Below, piece after piece: positions 32,555 through 44,763 of a DNA stretch of 64,000 nucleotides (the first letter of the stretch is position 1; each line of letters opens with the position of its first letter). Both the position numbers and the translations under genes were made by a program. The stretch is from NCBI RefSeq assembly GCF_022267375.1, contig NZ_JAIZBH010000001.1, positions 186,001-250,000 on the forward strand, written 5' to 3'. Origin of the DNA: Leptospira sanjuanensis (GTDB taxonomy: Bacteria > Spirochaetota > Leptospiria > Leptospirales > Leptospiraceae). The notes beneath the pieces were generated by a model that was given only the letters and a program-made list of their open reading frames with translations, searched no databases and had not been told where the DNA came from.

Positions 32555-33133
<579 letters not shown>

Positions 33134-33137
<4 letters not shown>

Positions 33138-33528
33138 CGAGATCGGGAGAATTTATAATAGCAGAGCAATCCTAAACCGGTTCCGAGCGGAACAAGTCCT
33201 CCGAGCATTGCAAGCGATTGACCTAATACGGAAATGAATCCGATGGAGAGCGCGATTCCGACAAAGGTCAGGATCAAACCTAAAAAGAAAGAATACGTTC
33301 TAAGATCGAAGCTTTCCTTTTTGTAAAGTCCGGCTTTGATGATTTCTATCCTTTGTCTATACCACCAATAAAAAACGAAAAACAGCAAGGAACATCCGAA
33401 TACGATTCCGAAGATCGGAACCAAATAAAGAACCACTTTGTAGTCGGATCCGGAGTTGGAGCTTTGATTCTGAAGGTGTTTCAGAATCAAGTCCAGCGTT
33501 TCTAATAATTTTGCTTTTTCTTCAGGGT

Positions 33529-33532
<4 letters not shown>
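33134..33532 (-). CDS. Small multi-span membrane protein of the ECF operon
   Basis: A 132-residue protein with a short helical N-terminus and three membrane spans (about 33-54, 78-100, 103-125). A cytoplasmic loop RQRIEIIKAGLYKKE lies between the first two. No family I can name with confidence. Coupled on both sides by ATGA overlaps, immediately upstream of the sigma gene. Confidence 0.75.
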
Positions 33533-33698
<166 letters not shown>

Positions 33699-33702
<4 letters not shown>

Positions 33703-33926
33703 CGTTGTTTTACCTCCTTAACGCTGCCCCATAGAAGGTCGTTGCTGAGTTTGAAACAGTTTTGTTCGTATCTCATCTTAACCTTTTGGGTTCTTCGTTT
33801 TATTTTATTATGTCTTATATAAATATCGGCAGTTTGAAAGAATCCGCACGATAATTTATCGATCCTTTTGAAAAGTTCGAAGTCTCGTTTGGACACTTTG
33901 AATTCTTTCCTCGCTCCTGTCGACAC
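33699..33926 (-). CDS. Possible first gene of the ECF operon, unknown
   Basis: A 75-residue basic frame from GTG at 33926 (or from GTG at 33896, with GAGGAAAG eight bases before it). It contains SKRDFELFKRIDKLSCGFF and RYEQNCFKLSNDLLWGS; no known motif. Its stop overlaps the ATG of the 57-residue gene (ATGA, 33699-33702), the same coupling as the rest of the operon, which is the main support. It could be just leader sequence. Confidence 0.35.
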
Positions 33927-33993
33927 GGACTACGAGACAGAATCGTATCCACAATTTTCAGACGGCAAACTAGCTGAAGAAAAAAATGTCTTT

Positions 33994-34665
33994 TTAATTT
34001 TTTTTAGAGAATTTCCGAACCGGATCAAAAAAAGGAGGGCTGCCTAAATTCGGTTCCACTTGAGTCGGTTGTCTTTCAAAACCGGCATATTCGCGCAAAA
34101 AGTTTACGATGATTCTTCCCGTAGCCCCCCAGAGTAATCCTTCTTCCAAATCGAAATAATAGATTTCGATTTCTCTTGCGCCGGATCTCCGAATTCGAAT
34201 CGAATAAAACGGAGCCGTTTCCAAACGATTCAAATCGAGTAGGATAGAACGTTCTACTTCTTCCGGATTCGTGTTAAAACGAAATGAGCCGGCGTATCGA
34301 GCGATAAAGGGAGAAATATGAAATCCTGTATGCGTAAAAAGTCCGTGATATTCCCCGAGAACTTCGAGAACGGAACTGGATTCTCCCATTTCCTCTTCCC
34401 ATTCGCGAAGGGCCGTATCCAAAAGATTCTTGTCTCGTTTGGAATGCGCACCGCCGGGAAACGCAATTTGCCCCGGATGCGCTTTCAGATTGGAATTTCT
34501 TTTTTGTAGGATGATTCCCTGAGTAGAATCCGGGTTTTCGTATATGGGAAGAATAACGGACGAGGCCCTTGATTTTTCCTCTCCAATCGGCGGGGTCGGA
34601 ATTCCGGTAAAACTTTCCTGAGGAACTGCAAGCTGGGTTTTGAGCGACTGAAAATCAAATCTCAT
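33994..34665 (-). CDS. Nudix hydrolase, CoA pyrophosphatase (NudL-like)
   Basis: A 223-residue Nudix enzyme. NLKAHPGQIAFPGG is the signature that marks the CoA/acyl-CoA pyrophosphatase subfamily, followed by the Nudix box with TALREWEEEMG. It would cleave CoA to 4'-phosphopantetheine and 3',5'-ADP. AGGTAAAGA is well placed before the ATG. It follows the RNase D-like gene by 33 bases and is probably its operon partner. Confidence 0.85.
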   Translation of the reverse strand: MRFDFQSLKTQLAVPQESFTGIPTPPIGEEKSRASSVILPIYENPDSTQGIILQKRNSNLKAHPGQIAFPGGAHSKRDKNLLDTALREWEEEMGESSSVLEVLGEYHGLFTHTGFHISPFIARYAGSFRFNTNPEEVERSILLDLNRLETAPFYSIRIRRSGAREIEIYYFDLEEGLLWGATGRIIVNFLREYAGFERQPTQVEPNLGSPPFFDPVRKFSKKN

Positions 34666-34698
34666 TCTTTACCTGCATTCAGAATTTTGAATATTCCT

Positions 34699-35865
<1,167 letters not shown>

Positions 35866-35875
35866 GAAAAACGCG

Positions 35876-37379
<1,504 letters not shown>

Positions 37380-37437
37380 AACGGCCTTACCGGAATCGGA
37401 AAGCGCTGAAACGGAGAATGTCGAAACCTTTCGTTTT

Positions 37438-38877
37438 TCAAGACAAAGAATTCTTCAGTTGAGAAGCCAGTTTTCCTAACGTCTTGATTTTCTCTTCCAC
37501 CTTCGGGGTAAGTTTGATTCCTCCGCTCAAACGCAAAAAGTTTCTGAAGTTCCCTGTGCCCGAAAAGATCGGACCGGGTGCGACCGAAATGTTGTGTTTC
37601 CAAGCTTCGTTCTGTAGAAGAAGGCTATCGATCTTATCCGGCAGTTCGATCCAAAATACGAGACCGCCTTGTGGGTTGGAAATCGAGGTAGATTCCGGAA
37701 AATGTTTTAAAACCGATTCTCGGATTTTAGCAAGATTGGAAGAAAGATTCCTACGCAGCATCTTTAAGTTTCTTTCGTATGAGGTTTTCAAATATTCGCT
37801 TAAGGCGATTTGGGGAATACTCGAGAGAGCGAGTCTCGAAAGTTTGATTTCTTTTTGAAGTTCGTGCCCCTTCTTTCCCGGTAAGATCCATCCGATTCGG
37901 AGATCGGGCGATATGATCTTTGAATACGAAGAAATCTTATATACGTTTTCTTTTTTATCGAAGGACTTTAAGGAAAGAGGACGCGAAGAATTAAAATACA
38001 AATCTCCATAAATATCGTCCTCGATGATCGGAATATTTTTGCTCGAACATAAATCGACGAACGCCTTTTTATTCTCGTTGGAAACAAGACTTCCCGTAGG
38101 GTTTTGAAAATTCGGATTGAGGATTACGCATTGGATGGGATAACGATTTAGCGCCTCCTCGAAATGCGAAAGGCTCATACCGGAGAGCGGATCGACCGGG
38201 ATTTCCAAAAGTTTTCTTCCCTGCCTTTGAATGCTTTGCAAAATTCCGAAATAAACGGGAGATTCGACCGCGATCAGATCGCCCGGTTTTGTAAGAACCT
38301 TGATACAGAGGTTGAGCGCATCCTGACATCCGTTCGTTACGATGATTTCGGATTCGTGCGTAGAAACTCCTTGTAAAGAAGAACGAAGAGACAACTGTTT
38401 TCTGAGTCCGACGTATCCTTGAGAATTTTGATAGTTGTGGCTGTCCGCCATCAAGATCGCCTTTTTTAGATTCTTATGCAAAGAAGGAATCGGAAGATAT
38501 TCCTTTTCCGGAATTCCCGTTCCCAAAGGAAGAATATCAGGATTTTGTAATGAATCAATGAGCGAGGAAATTCTTTCGTCGATTCCGAAAGAGGAAACGA
38601 GCTTCGGCTTTTTGGGCATGGTGGGAAGTTTCGAAGTTCCCTTTCTTGCGAGAACCACATAACCCGATTTCGGCTTGGATTCGATATAACCTTCGTTTTC
38701 CAAAAGTTCGTATGCGAGCAGGACCGTCGAAATGCTCACTTTTTTTTCCTGCGAAATTTTCCGCAAAGAAGGAAGTTTGTCCCCCGCTCGCAAAACCCCC
38801 GATTCAAGCATGGTTTTGAGGTTTTCCGCGATCGTTTCGTATTTTGAATTTTGATCTGTACTGGTTAAAATGCTCAT
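37438..38877 (-). CDS. MocR-type regulator (GntR HTH fused to aminotransferase fold)
   Basis: A 479-residue transcription regulator. The N-terminal ~75 residues form a GntR winged helix (AGDKLPSLRKISQEKKVSIST), then a fold-type I aminotransferase domain with NPNFQNPTG and the PLP-binding Lys in SYSKIISPDLRIGW. Such MocR proteins (PdxR, GabR, TauR) sense PLP or PLP-amino acid adducts. Divergent from the PhzF/aminotransferase/DinB genes; the shared 68-base region carries a direct and inverted repeat, a likely operator. Target metabolite unknown. Confidence 0.9.
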   Translation of the reverse strand: MSILTSTDQNSKYETIAENLKTMLESGVLRAGDKLPSLRKISQEKKVSISTVLLAYELLENEGYIESKPKSGYVVLARKGTSKLPTMPKKPKLVSSFGIDERISSLIDSLQNPDILPLGTGIPEKEYLPIPSLHKNLKKAILMADSHNYQNSQGYVGLRKQLSLRSSLQGVSTHESEIIVTNGCQDALNLCIKVLTKPGDLIAVESPVYFGILQSIQRQGRKLLEIPVDPLSGMSLSHFEEALNRYPIQCVILNPNFQNPTGSLVSNENKKAFVDLCSSKNIPIIEDDIYGDLYFNSSRPLSLKSFDKKENVYKISSYSKIISPDLRIGWILPGKKGHELQKEIKLSRLALSSIPQIALSEYLKTSYERNLKMLRRNLSSNLAKIRESVLKHFPESTSISNPQGGLVFWIELPDKIDSLLLQNEAWKHNISVAPGPIFSGTGNFRNFLRLSGGIKLTPKVEEKIKTLGKLASQLKNSLS

Positions 38878-38885
38878 TTCTGTAT

Positions 38886-38917
38886 CTGTTATGATTGTTG
38901 TAAATTTGTTATAACAG
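38886..38917. promoter_or_regulatory. Candidate MocR operator
   Basis: TGTTATGA (38887-38894) and TGTTATAA (38907-38914) are direct repeats 20 bases apart. The outer arms CTGTTAT (38886-38892) and ATAACAG (38911-38917) are inverted, and TGTTATAACA (38907-38916) is itself palindromic. All lie in the 68 bases between the regulator and phzF-like starts. Direct repeats of this spacing are typical MocR targets. Confidence 0.55.
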
Positions 38918-38945
38918 GATTACTTCAGGAAGGAAATCATTTTTT

Positions 38946-39728
38946 ATGAAACTTAGAATTCTTCAGATCGACGCCTTTGCACAAAAAGTCTTTCAGGGAA
39001 ATCCCGCCGCGGTTTGTCCTTTGCAGGAATGGATTTCGGACGAACGGATGCAAAAGATCGCGATGGAGAATAATCTGAGCGAAACCGTATTCTTCGTTCG
39101 AGAAGGAGAATCGTATCGTATTCGTTGGTTTACACCGCTTCGAGAAGTCGATCTTTGCGGACACGCTACGCTCGCGACCGCGTTTTATCTATTTGACGAA
39201 GGCGGGTTTACGGGCGATCGGATTCGTTTTCAATCCCTATCGGGAGAATTAAACGTATTCAAAAAAGAGAATGTTCTTTATCTCGATTTCCCTTCCCGAA
39301 AACCGGCGCTTGTTGAGGCGCCGGAAATAGTGCTGAATTCGTTTTCGATTCGACCTAAGGAAGTTTGGAAAGCGCGGGATTATATGCTCGTCTATGAAAA
39401 CGAAACCCAACTTAGAGAAGTTCAATGCGACATTCAGGGATTAAGAAATATGGACGCGTTAGGCGTCATTCTAACCTGTCCTGGTTCGGGTGAATTCGAC
39501 TTTTTATCCCGATTTTTTTCCGCGAGCATCGGCTTAGCAGAAGATCCGGTTACCGGTTCTTCCCATTGCACGCTCATTCCGTTTTGGTCCGAACGTCTCG
39601 GCAAAAAGAGTCTCCAAGCGTATCAGGCTTCGCGCAGAGGAGGAAAACTTTTTTGCGAGAATTTGGGCGAACGCGTTCGAATCGGAGGAACCTGCGTATC
39701 GTATTTGGAAGGTTGGATCGAGATATGA
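38946..39728 (+). CDS. PhzF-family isomerase
   Basis: A 260-residue cytoplasmic enzyme of the PhzF/DapF-like fold. GNPAAVC near 19-25, the catalytic Glu in NLSETVFF, CGHATLA near 76 and EDPVTGSSHC near 198 are all present. Family members isomerise small amino-acid-like or shikimate-derived compounds; the substrate here is unknown. Its TGA overlaps the ATG of the aminotransferase gene (ATGA, 39725-39728). Likely regulated by the divergent MocR protein. Confidence 0.88.
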   Translation: MKLRILQIDAFAQKVFQGNPAAVCPLQEWISDERMQKIAMENNLSETVFFVREGESYRIRWFTPLREVDLCGHATLATAFYLFDEGGFTGDRIRFQSLSGELNVFKKENVLYLDFPSRKPALVEAPEIVLNSFSIRPKEVWKARDYMLVYENETQLREVQCDIQGLRNMDALGVILTCPGSGEFDFLSRFFSASIGLAEDPVTGSSHCTLIPFWSERLGKKSLQAYQASRRGGKLFCENLGERVRIGGTCVSYLEGWIEI

Positions 39729-40924
39729 ATCGGGAGCAGTTTTATTTTTCGGATCGGATTCTAAAATCGAGCCGGTCGTTTATCCGCGAGATCTTGAAAG
39801 CGACTTCTCATCCGGGAATGATTTCGTTTGCGGGGGGACATCCCGATCCTTCTTTGTTTCCCGTGGAAGAACTTCGCTTATCAACGGAAAGCGCGTTTCG
39901 AAAATACGGTTCGGATCTTCTTCAATACGGAATTTCCGAAGGATTCACTCCGCTCCGAGAGAAGATTTTCGAAAGATATTACAAAAACATAAACTATCCT
40001 TTGAGTTCGGAAAACATTCTGATAACGACCGGTTCCCAGCAGGCTTTGGATTTGATCGGAAAGGTTCTGATCAATCCGGGAGATCCGATCTTTATCGAAC
40101 GTCCGGGTTATTTGGGAGCGATCCAGGCATTTTCTTTGTACGAACCTTCCTTGGTCGGAATCCCGCTGGAAGAAGACGGAATGGATCTCGAATTTTTGAA
40201 GCGATCATTTGCAACTACCGTTCCTAAGTTTTTGTATTCAAATCCGACGTTTCAAAATCCGACCGGAAAAACCATTCCTCTTGAAAAAAGAAAACTTCTT
40301 GCGGAGATTCTAAAATCGCAAAATTCCATTTTGGTCGAGGATAATCCTTACGGAGAAATCCGTTTCGATTCGGAGAATCTTCCCAGCATTCAATCCTTGT
40401 ATCCGGAAGGAACGATCAGTCTCGGCACTTTTTCCAAAATCTTGACACCCGGTTTTCGAGTAGGTTGGATCTGCGCTCCGAAACAAATAATTGATAAGAT
40501 TTTAATCGCGAAACAGGCGAGCGATCTTCATTCGAATCTTCTTTCACAAATCGTTTTGGACGAATATTTGAATCTTTACGATTTGGATTTACAAATCGTA
40601 AAAACGCGTTCTTCTTATCGTATCAAGAAAGAATGTATGGAAGCATCTCTGCGTAGATCGATGAGCGGTTTTGCGGAATGGGTTTCGCCTCAAGGCGGAA
40701 TGTTTTTCTGGCTGAAACTGAAAGGTTTTATTTCGTCGATGGAGTTGTTCGAATCCGCAATCGCAAACAATGTGGCTTTCGTTCCCGGAATCCCGTTTTA
40801 TACGAATGATCCCGAAACGGATACGATGAGAATCAATTTTTCGCATTCTTCCTTGGAGGCGATCGAAACCGGAATTGTAAGAATTTCCGAATCGATCCGA
40901 AAGATTTCAAAAATCCAAGTTTAG
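39725..40924 (+). CDS. PLP-dependent aminotransferase (2-aminoadipate/LysN-like)
   Basis: A 399-residue fold-type I aminotransferase. MISFAGGHPDPSLFP, TTGSQQALDLIGKVL, NPTFQNPTG and the PLP-Lys in GTFSKILTPGFRVGW are all intact. The closest relatives are 2-aminoadipate and aromatic transaminases of the MocR-like group, so it is a cousin of the divergent regulator. I start at 39725, where the ATG overlaps the PhzF stop; the longer frame is a shadow of the PhzF gene. Confidence 0.9.
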   Translation: MNREQFYFSDRILKSSRSFIREILKATSHPGMISFAGGHPDPSLFPVEELRLSTESAFRKYGSDLLQYGISEGFTPLREKIFERYYKNINYPLSSENILITTGSQQALDLIGKVLINPGDPIFIERPGYLGAIQAFSLYEPSLVGIPLEEDGMDLEFLKRSFATTVPKFLYSNPTFQNPTGKTIPLEKRKLLAEILKSQNSILVEDNPYGEIRFDSENLPSIQSLYPEGTISLGTFSKILTPGFRVGWICAPKQIIDKILIAKQASDLHSNLLSQIVLDEYLNLYDLDLQIVKTRSSYRIKKECMEASLRRSMSGFAEWVSPQGGMFFWLKLKGFISSMELFESAIANNVAFVPGIPFYTNDPETDTMRINFSHSSLEAIETGIVRISESIRKISKIQV

Positions 40925-40933
40925 GAGAATCGT

Positions 40934-41431
40934 ATGTTGACTCCGGAATACTGCGGACTGATGGCCGAGTACAATCGATGGATGAACGAAAAAGTATATA
41001 ACGTTTGTCTAAAGTTATCCGATTCACAGAGAAAGGAGGATCGACACGCGTTCTTTAAATCGATCCATTCGACTCTCAATCATATCCTTTGGGTGGACAT
41101 GTCTTGGATGGCTCGATTTCACAACGAACCTCTTCCGAAAGGTCCCGCGGGTTCGGACCTTTTTACGAGTTTTGAGGAATTGACTCGGACTCGTAAGGAT
41201 TACGATACGCGGATCATCGAATGGACAAAGACGATTCAATCGGATTGGCTGAATTCTCCGTATAAATTTTTCAGCCTTATGTATCAAAGGGAGCTGGAAA
41301 AACCGACTTGGATTTTGGTCGCTCATCTTTTCAATCATCAAACGCATCATAGAGGACAGATCACGACCCTTTTGACGCAAATGGGTTTCGATGTGGGCGT
41401 TACGGATCTGGCTTGGATGGGGAGCGTATAA
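40934..41431 (+). CDS. DinB-family protein
   Basis: A 165-residue four-helix DinB/YfiT-type protein. The metal-binding His triad is His50 (STLNHILW), His135 and His139 (FNHQTHHRGQ). DinB-like enzymes include thiol-dependent transferases that use bacillithiol or similar thiols; which thiol is used here is unknown. AGGAG precedes the ATG. It is probably the third gene of the PhzF operon, nine bases after the aminotransferase. Confidence 0.87.
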   Translation: MLTPEYCGLMAEYNRWMNEKVYNVCLKLSDSQRKEDRHAFFKSIHSTLNHILWVDMSWMARFHNEPLPKGPAGSDLFTSFEELTRTRKDYDTRIIEWTKTIQSDWLNSPYKFFSLMYQRELEKPTWILVAHLFNHQTHHRGQITTLLTQMGFDVGVTDLAWMGSV

Positions 41432-41475
41432 GAAAATGGAAGTGCGGATCGATACGCCTCATTTGGAATGTCGGT

Positions 41476-42723
41476 TTAACGAGTTTCGTTTTTGGGGAGA
41501 ATTCTTTCCTTCAAAATTAAAAACGGTCTTTCTACGACGAGATACAAAACCCAGGAAACGGCAAAACAATAAAGAATCGCCGTTCCAATCGCCGTTGCAA
41601 AATCGTTCGGTCCGGGTTGTGTAATTCCGGAAAGAATTTTGGAAACCGCAATACCTGCGATCAAAATGTTCCAGAGATACATCGTATAACTGAGCCTCGC
41701 GATCGGTCGAAAGAATCCGAGTCCGAATACGCGCGCAATCAGACTTTCCTTTTGTAAGGAAAGATAAATCAAAACCGCGTAGCCGGCATTGAAACAATTA
41801 TATCCGAATGTTTTTCGAAACCCGTGTTCCAGCGGATAAATATGACCGATCGCTAATATACCGATTGCGAAAAGGAATAAAACCGGTTCCGAAAACCGTT
41901 TTCTTATAAACGGAATTTGCATCGAGCCGCCGAGGATGGTTGTTTTATCGTTGTTTGACGATGTCCTATTTTCCAAAGATACATCCGTTGTTGTTTTCCA
42001 CTCAGCGAGAATCATCCCGATCAAAAGGCTGTCCATCCGGGTATGGGAATAGATCAATACGGTAAGATCGGCATCGTTCAGAACATACACGATTCGAAAC
42101 AGAAGGGGAACGAAATAGAGAATCGATAGAATCGGAATTCTTACCCTAATCCCGAATCGAAATAAAAAGAACGTGGAAAAGAACGGAAGAATCAGATAAA
42201 ACTGTTCTTCAATGGACAAAGACCAACCGACTAAAGAAAGACGATGTTTCGTGTAATTTGAAATATAGAACAAGTCCGCATACCAGCTCCGTAGAATCGC
42301 CGAGAGTTGATTCAATTCTGCGGTCTGCAATTCATTCGGAATTGCGATAGCGGATAAACGATCGTGTTGACCTTGAAAATACAAGTATAGAACGAACAGA
42401 CAAAAATAATAGGCCGGGAAAATCCGTAAGGAACGCGCCAAAAAGAAGTTTCGTTTGGAAAAAGCCGCCGGATCGGTTTGGTATTTTAGAATTCTTGAAT
42501 ATATCAAAAAGCCGCTGAGAACGAAAAATAAATCCACGCCCGAATTGAAATTCGAAAAAACGTTCCGCAAAATTTCGGGGAAACCCGCTACACCGAATGG
42601 AAGCCAAACGTGATACACGATTACCAGCAAAATTGCGATCGCGCGGATTCCGTTTAAAGACTGTATCTCGTTTTCGCTTTTGATAAACGGAGAAAACAAA
42701 TAAAGACGGATTTTACGGAACAT
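41476..42723 (-). CDS. Acyltransferase 3 family membrane protein
   Basis: A 415-residue integral membrane acyltransferase with about ten spans. LNGIRAIAILLVIVYHVW near the start holds the conserved His; FFVLSGFLIYSRI and GWSLSIEEQFYLILPFF are the other family motifs. Such enzymes O-acylate surface sugars or lipids. Convergent with the DinB gene. The gene for a 318-residue unknown protein ends 18 bases upstream of its start. Confidence 0.9.
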   Translation of the reverse strand: MFRKIRLYLFSPFIKSENEIQSLNGIRAIAILLVIVYHVWLPFGVAGFPEILRNVFSNFNSGVDLFFVLSGFLIYSRILKYQTDPAAFSKRNFFLARSLRIFPAYYFCLFVLYLYFQGQHDRLSAIAIPNELQTAELNQLSAILRSWYADLFYISNYTKHRLSLVGWSLSIEEQFYLILPFFSTFFLFRFGIRVRIPILSILYFVPLLFRIVYVLNDADLTVLIYSHTRMDSLLIGMILAEWKTTTDVSLENRTSSNNDKTTILGGSMQIPFIRKRFSEPVLFLFAIGILAIGHIYPLEHGFRKTFGYNCFNAGYAVLIYLSLQKESLIARVFGLGFFRPIARLSYTMYLWNILIAGIAVSKILSGITQPGPNDFATAIGTAILYCFAVSWVLYLVVERPFLILKERILPKNETR

Positions 42724-42741
42724 CTCGGCTTGAACCGTTTT

Positions 42742-43698
42742 TTAGTTTTTGGAATGTTTTTGTTTGGAAAGAAGTTCTTTGATGAGGTTTTTTTCGGAAC
42801 GTCCGATAATTCCCTTCTCTTCGAAAATTCCCAGGATTTCCATCGTGATTTCCGGTTCCAAAACGGAAAGATCCGCAAATAAGGATTGGTGGTTGAGTTT
42901 TCCCGATCTGTATTTTTCCAGAATCACGTGAGAGGATTCGATGATCTGTTGTTTTCTGGAAACGAGATCCTCCATGGTGGAAAGGATCAAAAAGATCTCC
43001 GGATCGTCTTCAAACAAGGTAAGAATATGCCGATAAATTCCCGGGCTTCGAATCGGCAGTTCGTAGATTCCGTCTTTGAGCGAAAGATAAAGTTCCTTCT
43101 CTTCTTCCAAGTTCAAACCCGCGAGGTTTCTCAGATCGGAAACGGCTTCGGGAGGAAGAACGGTTAAAAATTGCGAGGCGAACTCCGGGTCCTTCGCTTC
43201 CTGAAGACAATACGCGATAAAGCTGCAAACCCGCTGAGGAGTCAAAGAAGTCCAATATTCGTTCGATTTTAAATCCATGAACGAAGCCGTTTTTTTAAGA
43301 CGTCTTCGCTCGTCTTCGGTTTGTTGGAATATGTTGTATTCGTGTATTATGATTTTATAAAGAAGTTTGTTGCTGAACGCTTCGATGACTTCTTTGATTT
43401 TTTGCGGTTCGATGATCGCGAGAAAATATCGAAGTACTTCGAAATAAACTTCTCCCTTGGAGATGAATTCCTCCAATACGAGAGGGTGCGCTTGTAAGAA
43501 CGCGGACGCGCCGACGTTAATTCCCGCCTTTCCTTCCGCGAACGCGTTCATCTTCTCGCCTGCGATACAGGATTCCCTGATTTCGCGGCTCCAATCATTC
43601 GGGATCAGATTTTGTCTGCAATTGGCAGGACACGGTTCTCCCAGCGAGATACCGATTTTACAGCGGGTCTTTACTTCTTTATCCAGGATTACTTCCAC
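42742..43698 (-). CDS. Conserved-looking hypothetical protein, Cys-containing N-terminus
   Basis: A 318-residue soluble protein I do not recognise. The first ~45 residues hold four Cys (RCKIGISLGEPCPANC, then SCIAG), a possible metal site. The rest is helical (TPQRVCSFIAYCLQEA, LSVLEPEITMEILGIFEEK), suggestive of a repeat-helix scaffold. The start is GTG at 43698, with no clear ribosome binding site. It begins six bases after the lipoprotein gene and precedes the acyltransferase gene. Confidence 0.65.
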   Translation of the reverse strand: MEVILDKEVKTRCKIGISLGEPCPANCRQNLIPNDWSREIRESCIAGEKMNAFAEGKAGINVGASAFLQAHPLVLEEFISKGEVYFEVLRYFLAIIEPQKIKEVIEAFSNKLLYKIIIHEYNIFQQTEDERRRLKKTASFMDLKSNEYWTSLTPQRVCSFIAYCLQEAKDPEFASQFLTVLPPEAVSDLRNLAGLNLEEEKELYLSLKDGIYELPIRSPGIYRHILTLFEDDPEIFLILSTMEDLVSRKQQIIESSHVILEKYRSGKLNHQSLFADLSVLEPEITMEILGIFEEKGIIGRSEKNLIKELLSKQKHSKN

Positions 43699-43704
43699 TT
43701 ATTG

Positions 43705-44172
43705 TTAGGGAACTAAGTCCCCACAGTCTCTCATTTCGGGCGCGTACGGATTTTCGATTTTAGTTCCGTGACTGACCCAGGTTTTGTTCACCATCGGACA
43801 ATAGAACTTATTGAAAACGCCGGTTCCGCCGGCAAGTTTTAGACTCTCCGCGAGGTTTTCGGAAAAGGAAGAATATGCTTGGAAGAATTTTTCGACGTCT
43901 TTCGAGTCCTTGTTCTTCAAAGAATTTGCCATCTTTTCCGCGGAATCTTTTAGACCTCCGTTTAACGCGATTAAGTCGAGTATACGAGCGACTAACTTTT
44001 CCGTGTTCGGAATTTTATTTTCTTCCTTCATTAGAAAACCGTGAATGGTTTCGTTTTCTACGAGGATTTGTTGTAGTGCGTCTTTTTCCGGTTCGGTAAT
44101 AACAGGTTGCGGTTTTTTACAAACGGATAAAAAAACGAGGATACCGACGGATAAGATTAGAATTTTCCGCAT
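43705..44172 (-). CDS. DUF3347-like lipoprotein
   Basis: A 155-residue lipoprotein. The signal peptide ends in LSVC, a spirochaete-type lipobox, giving Cys18. The C-terminal half has the DUF3347-like pattern FYCPMVNKTWVSHGTKIENPY followed by MRDCGD, with two Cys and a Met in positions typical of copper-binding family members. The metal role is inference. Faces the periplasm or the surface. Confidence 0.7.
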   Translation of the reverse strand: MRKILILSVGILVFLSVCKKPQPVITEPEKDALQQILVENETIHGFLMKEENKIPNTEKLVARILDLIALNGGLKDSAEKMANSLKNKDSKDVEKFFQAYSSFSENLAESLKLAGGTGVFNKFYCPMVNKTWVSHGTKIENPYAPEMRDCGDLVP

Positions 44173-44436
44173 TTTACGAATCTCCGAAAAATGTGTACAA
44201 AGTTTAAGTCTATGATTTAAGAAAAAACCTTGGTGTAAAGTAAGGAATCGTTTAAAATTTAAAAAATGCTCGTATTCAACGTTAGCTCCAAGCTTTGAAA
44301 GCGAACAATTCGTTTCGAAACCGACCAGAATGACAAGATATCATACCCCTTTTTGGTTAAAGCGATCCGTATTAACGGTTGCACAATCGACCGGGCGTTG
44401 GATTCTACTGAAAAAGAAAATCGAGGTTTCTCATCC

Positions 44437-44763
44437 ATGTCGAACTTTTACACGAAACACGTTTTTGTATGCGAGAACGTAAGAGCGGAAGGGGAACGGG
44501 TTTCCTGCGGTCGCTCGGGTTCGATTCAGCTGTTAGCTTCTCTCAAAAAAAAGATGAAAGACCTGTCCGTGGAAGGCAAAATCAGAATTCAAAGGGCGGG
44601 ATGTTTGGATCGATGCGAACTCGGTCCCGTTCAAGTGAGTTATCCCGAAGGAAGATGGTTCTCCTTAAGAACCGAAGAAGACATTGATATATTCTTAAAG
44701 TATTATATTCAATCCGAAGAACTCGAAAAGATCCAACATTTAATCTTAAAGGAAAACCAATGA
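44437..44763 (+). CDS. Thioredoxin-like [2Fe-2S] ferredoxin
   Basis: A 108-residue protein of the NuoE/Azotobacter shethna-type thioredoxin-fold ferredoxins. Cluster Cys pairs are VFVCENV and VSCGRSG at the front and AGCLDRCELGP about 35 residues later. The ATG at 44437 is chosen over an upstream frame because GAGG lies ten bases before it. Its TGA overlaps the ATG of the MDR gene (ATGA, 44760-44763). It could pass electrons to or from that enzyme. Confidence 0.85.
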   Translation: MSNFYTKHVFVCENVRAEGERVSCGRSGSIQLLASLKKKMKDLSVEGKIRIQRAGCLDRCELGPVQVSYPEGRWFSLRTEEDIDIFLKYYIQSEELEKIQHLILKENQ

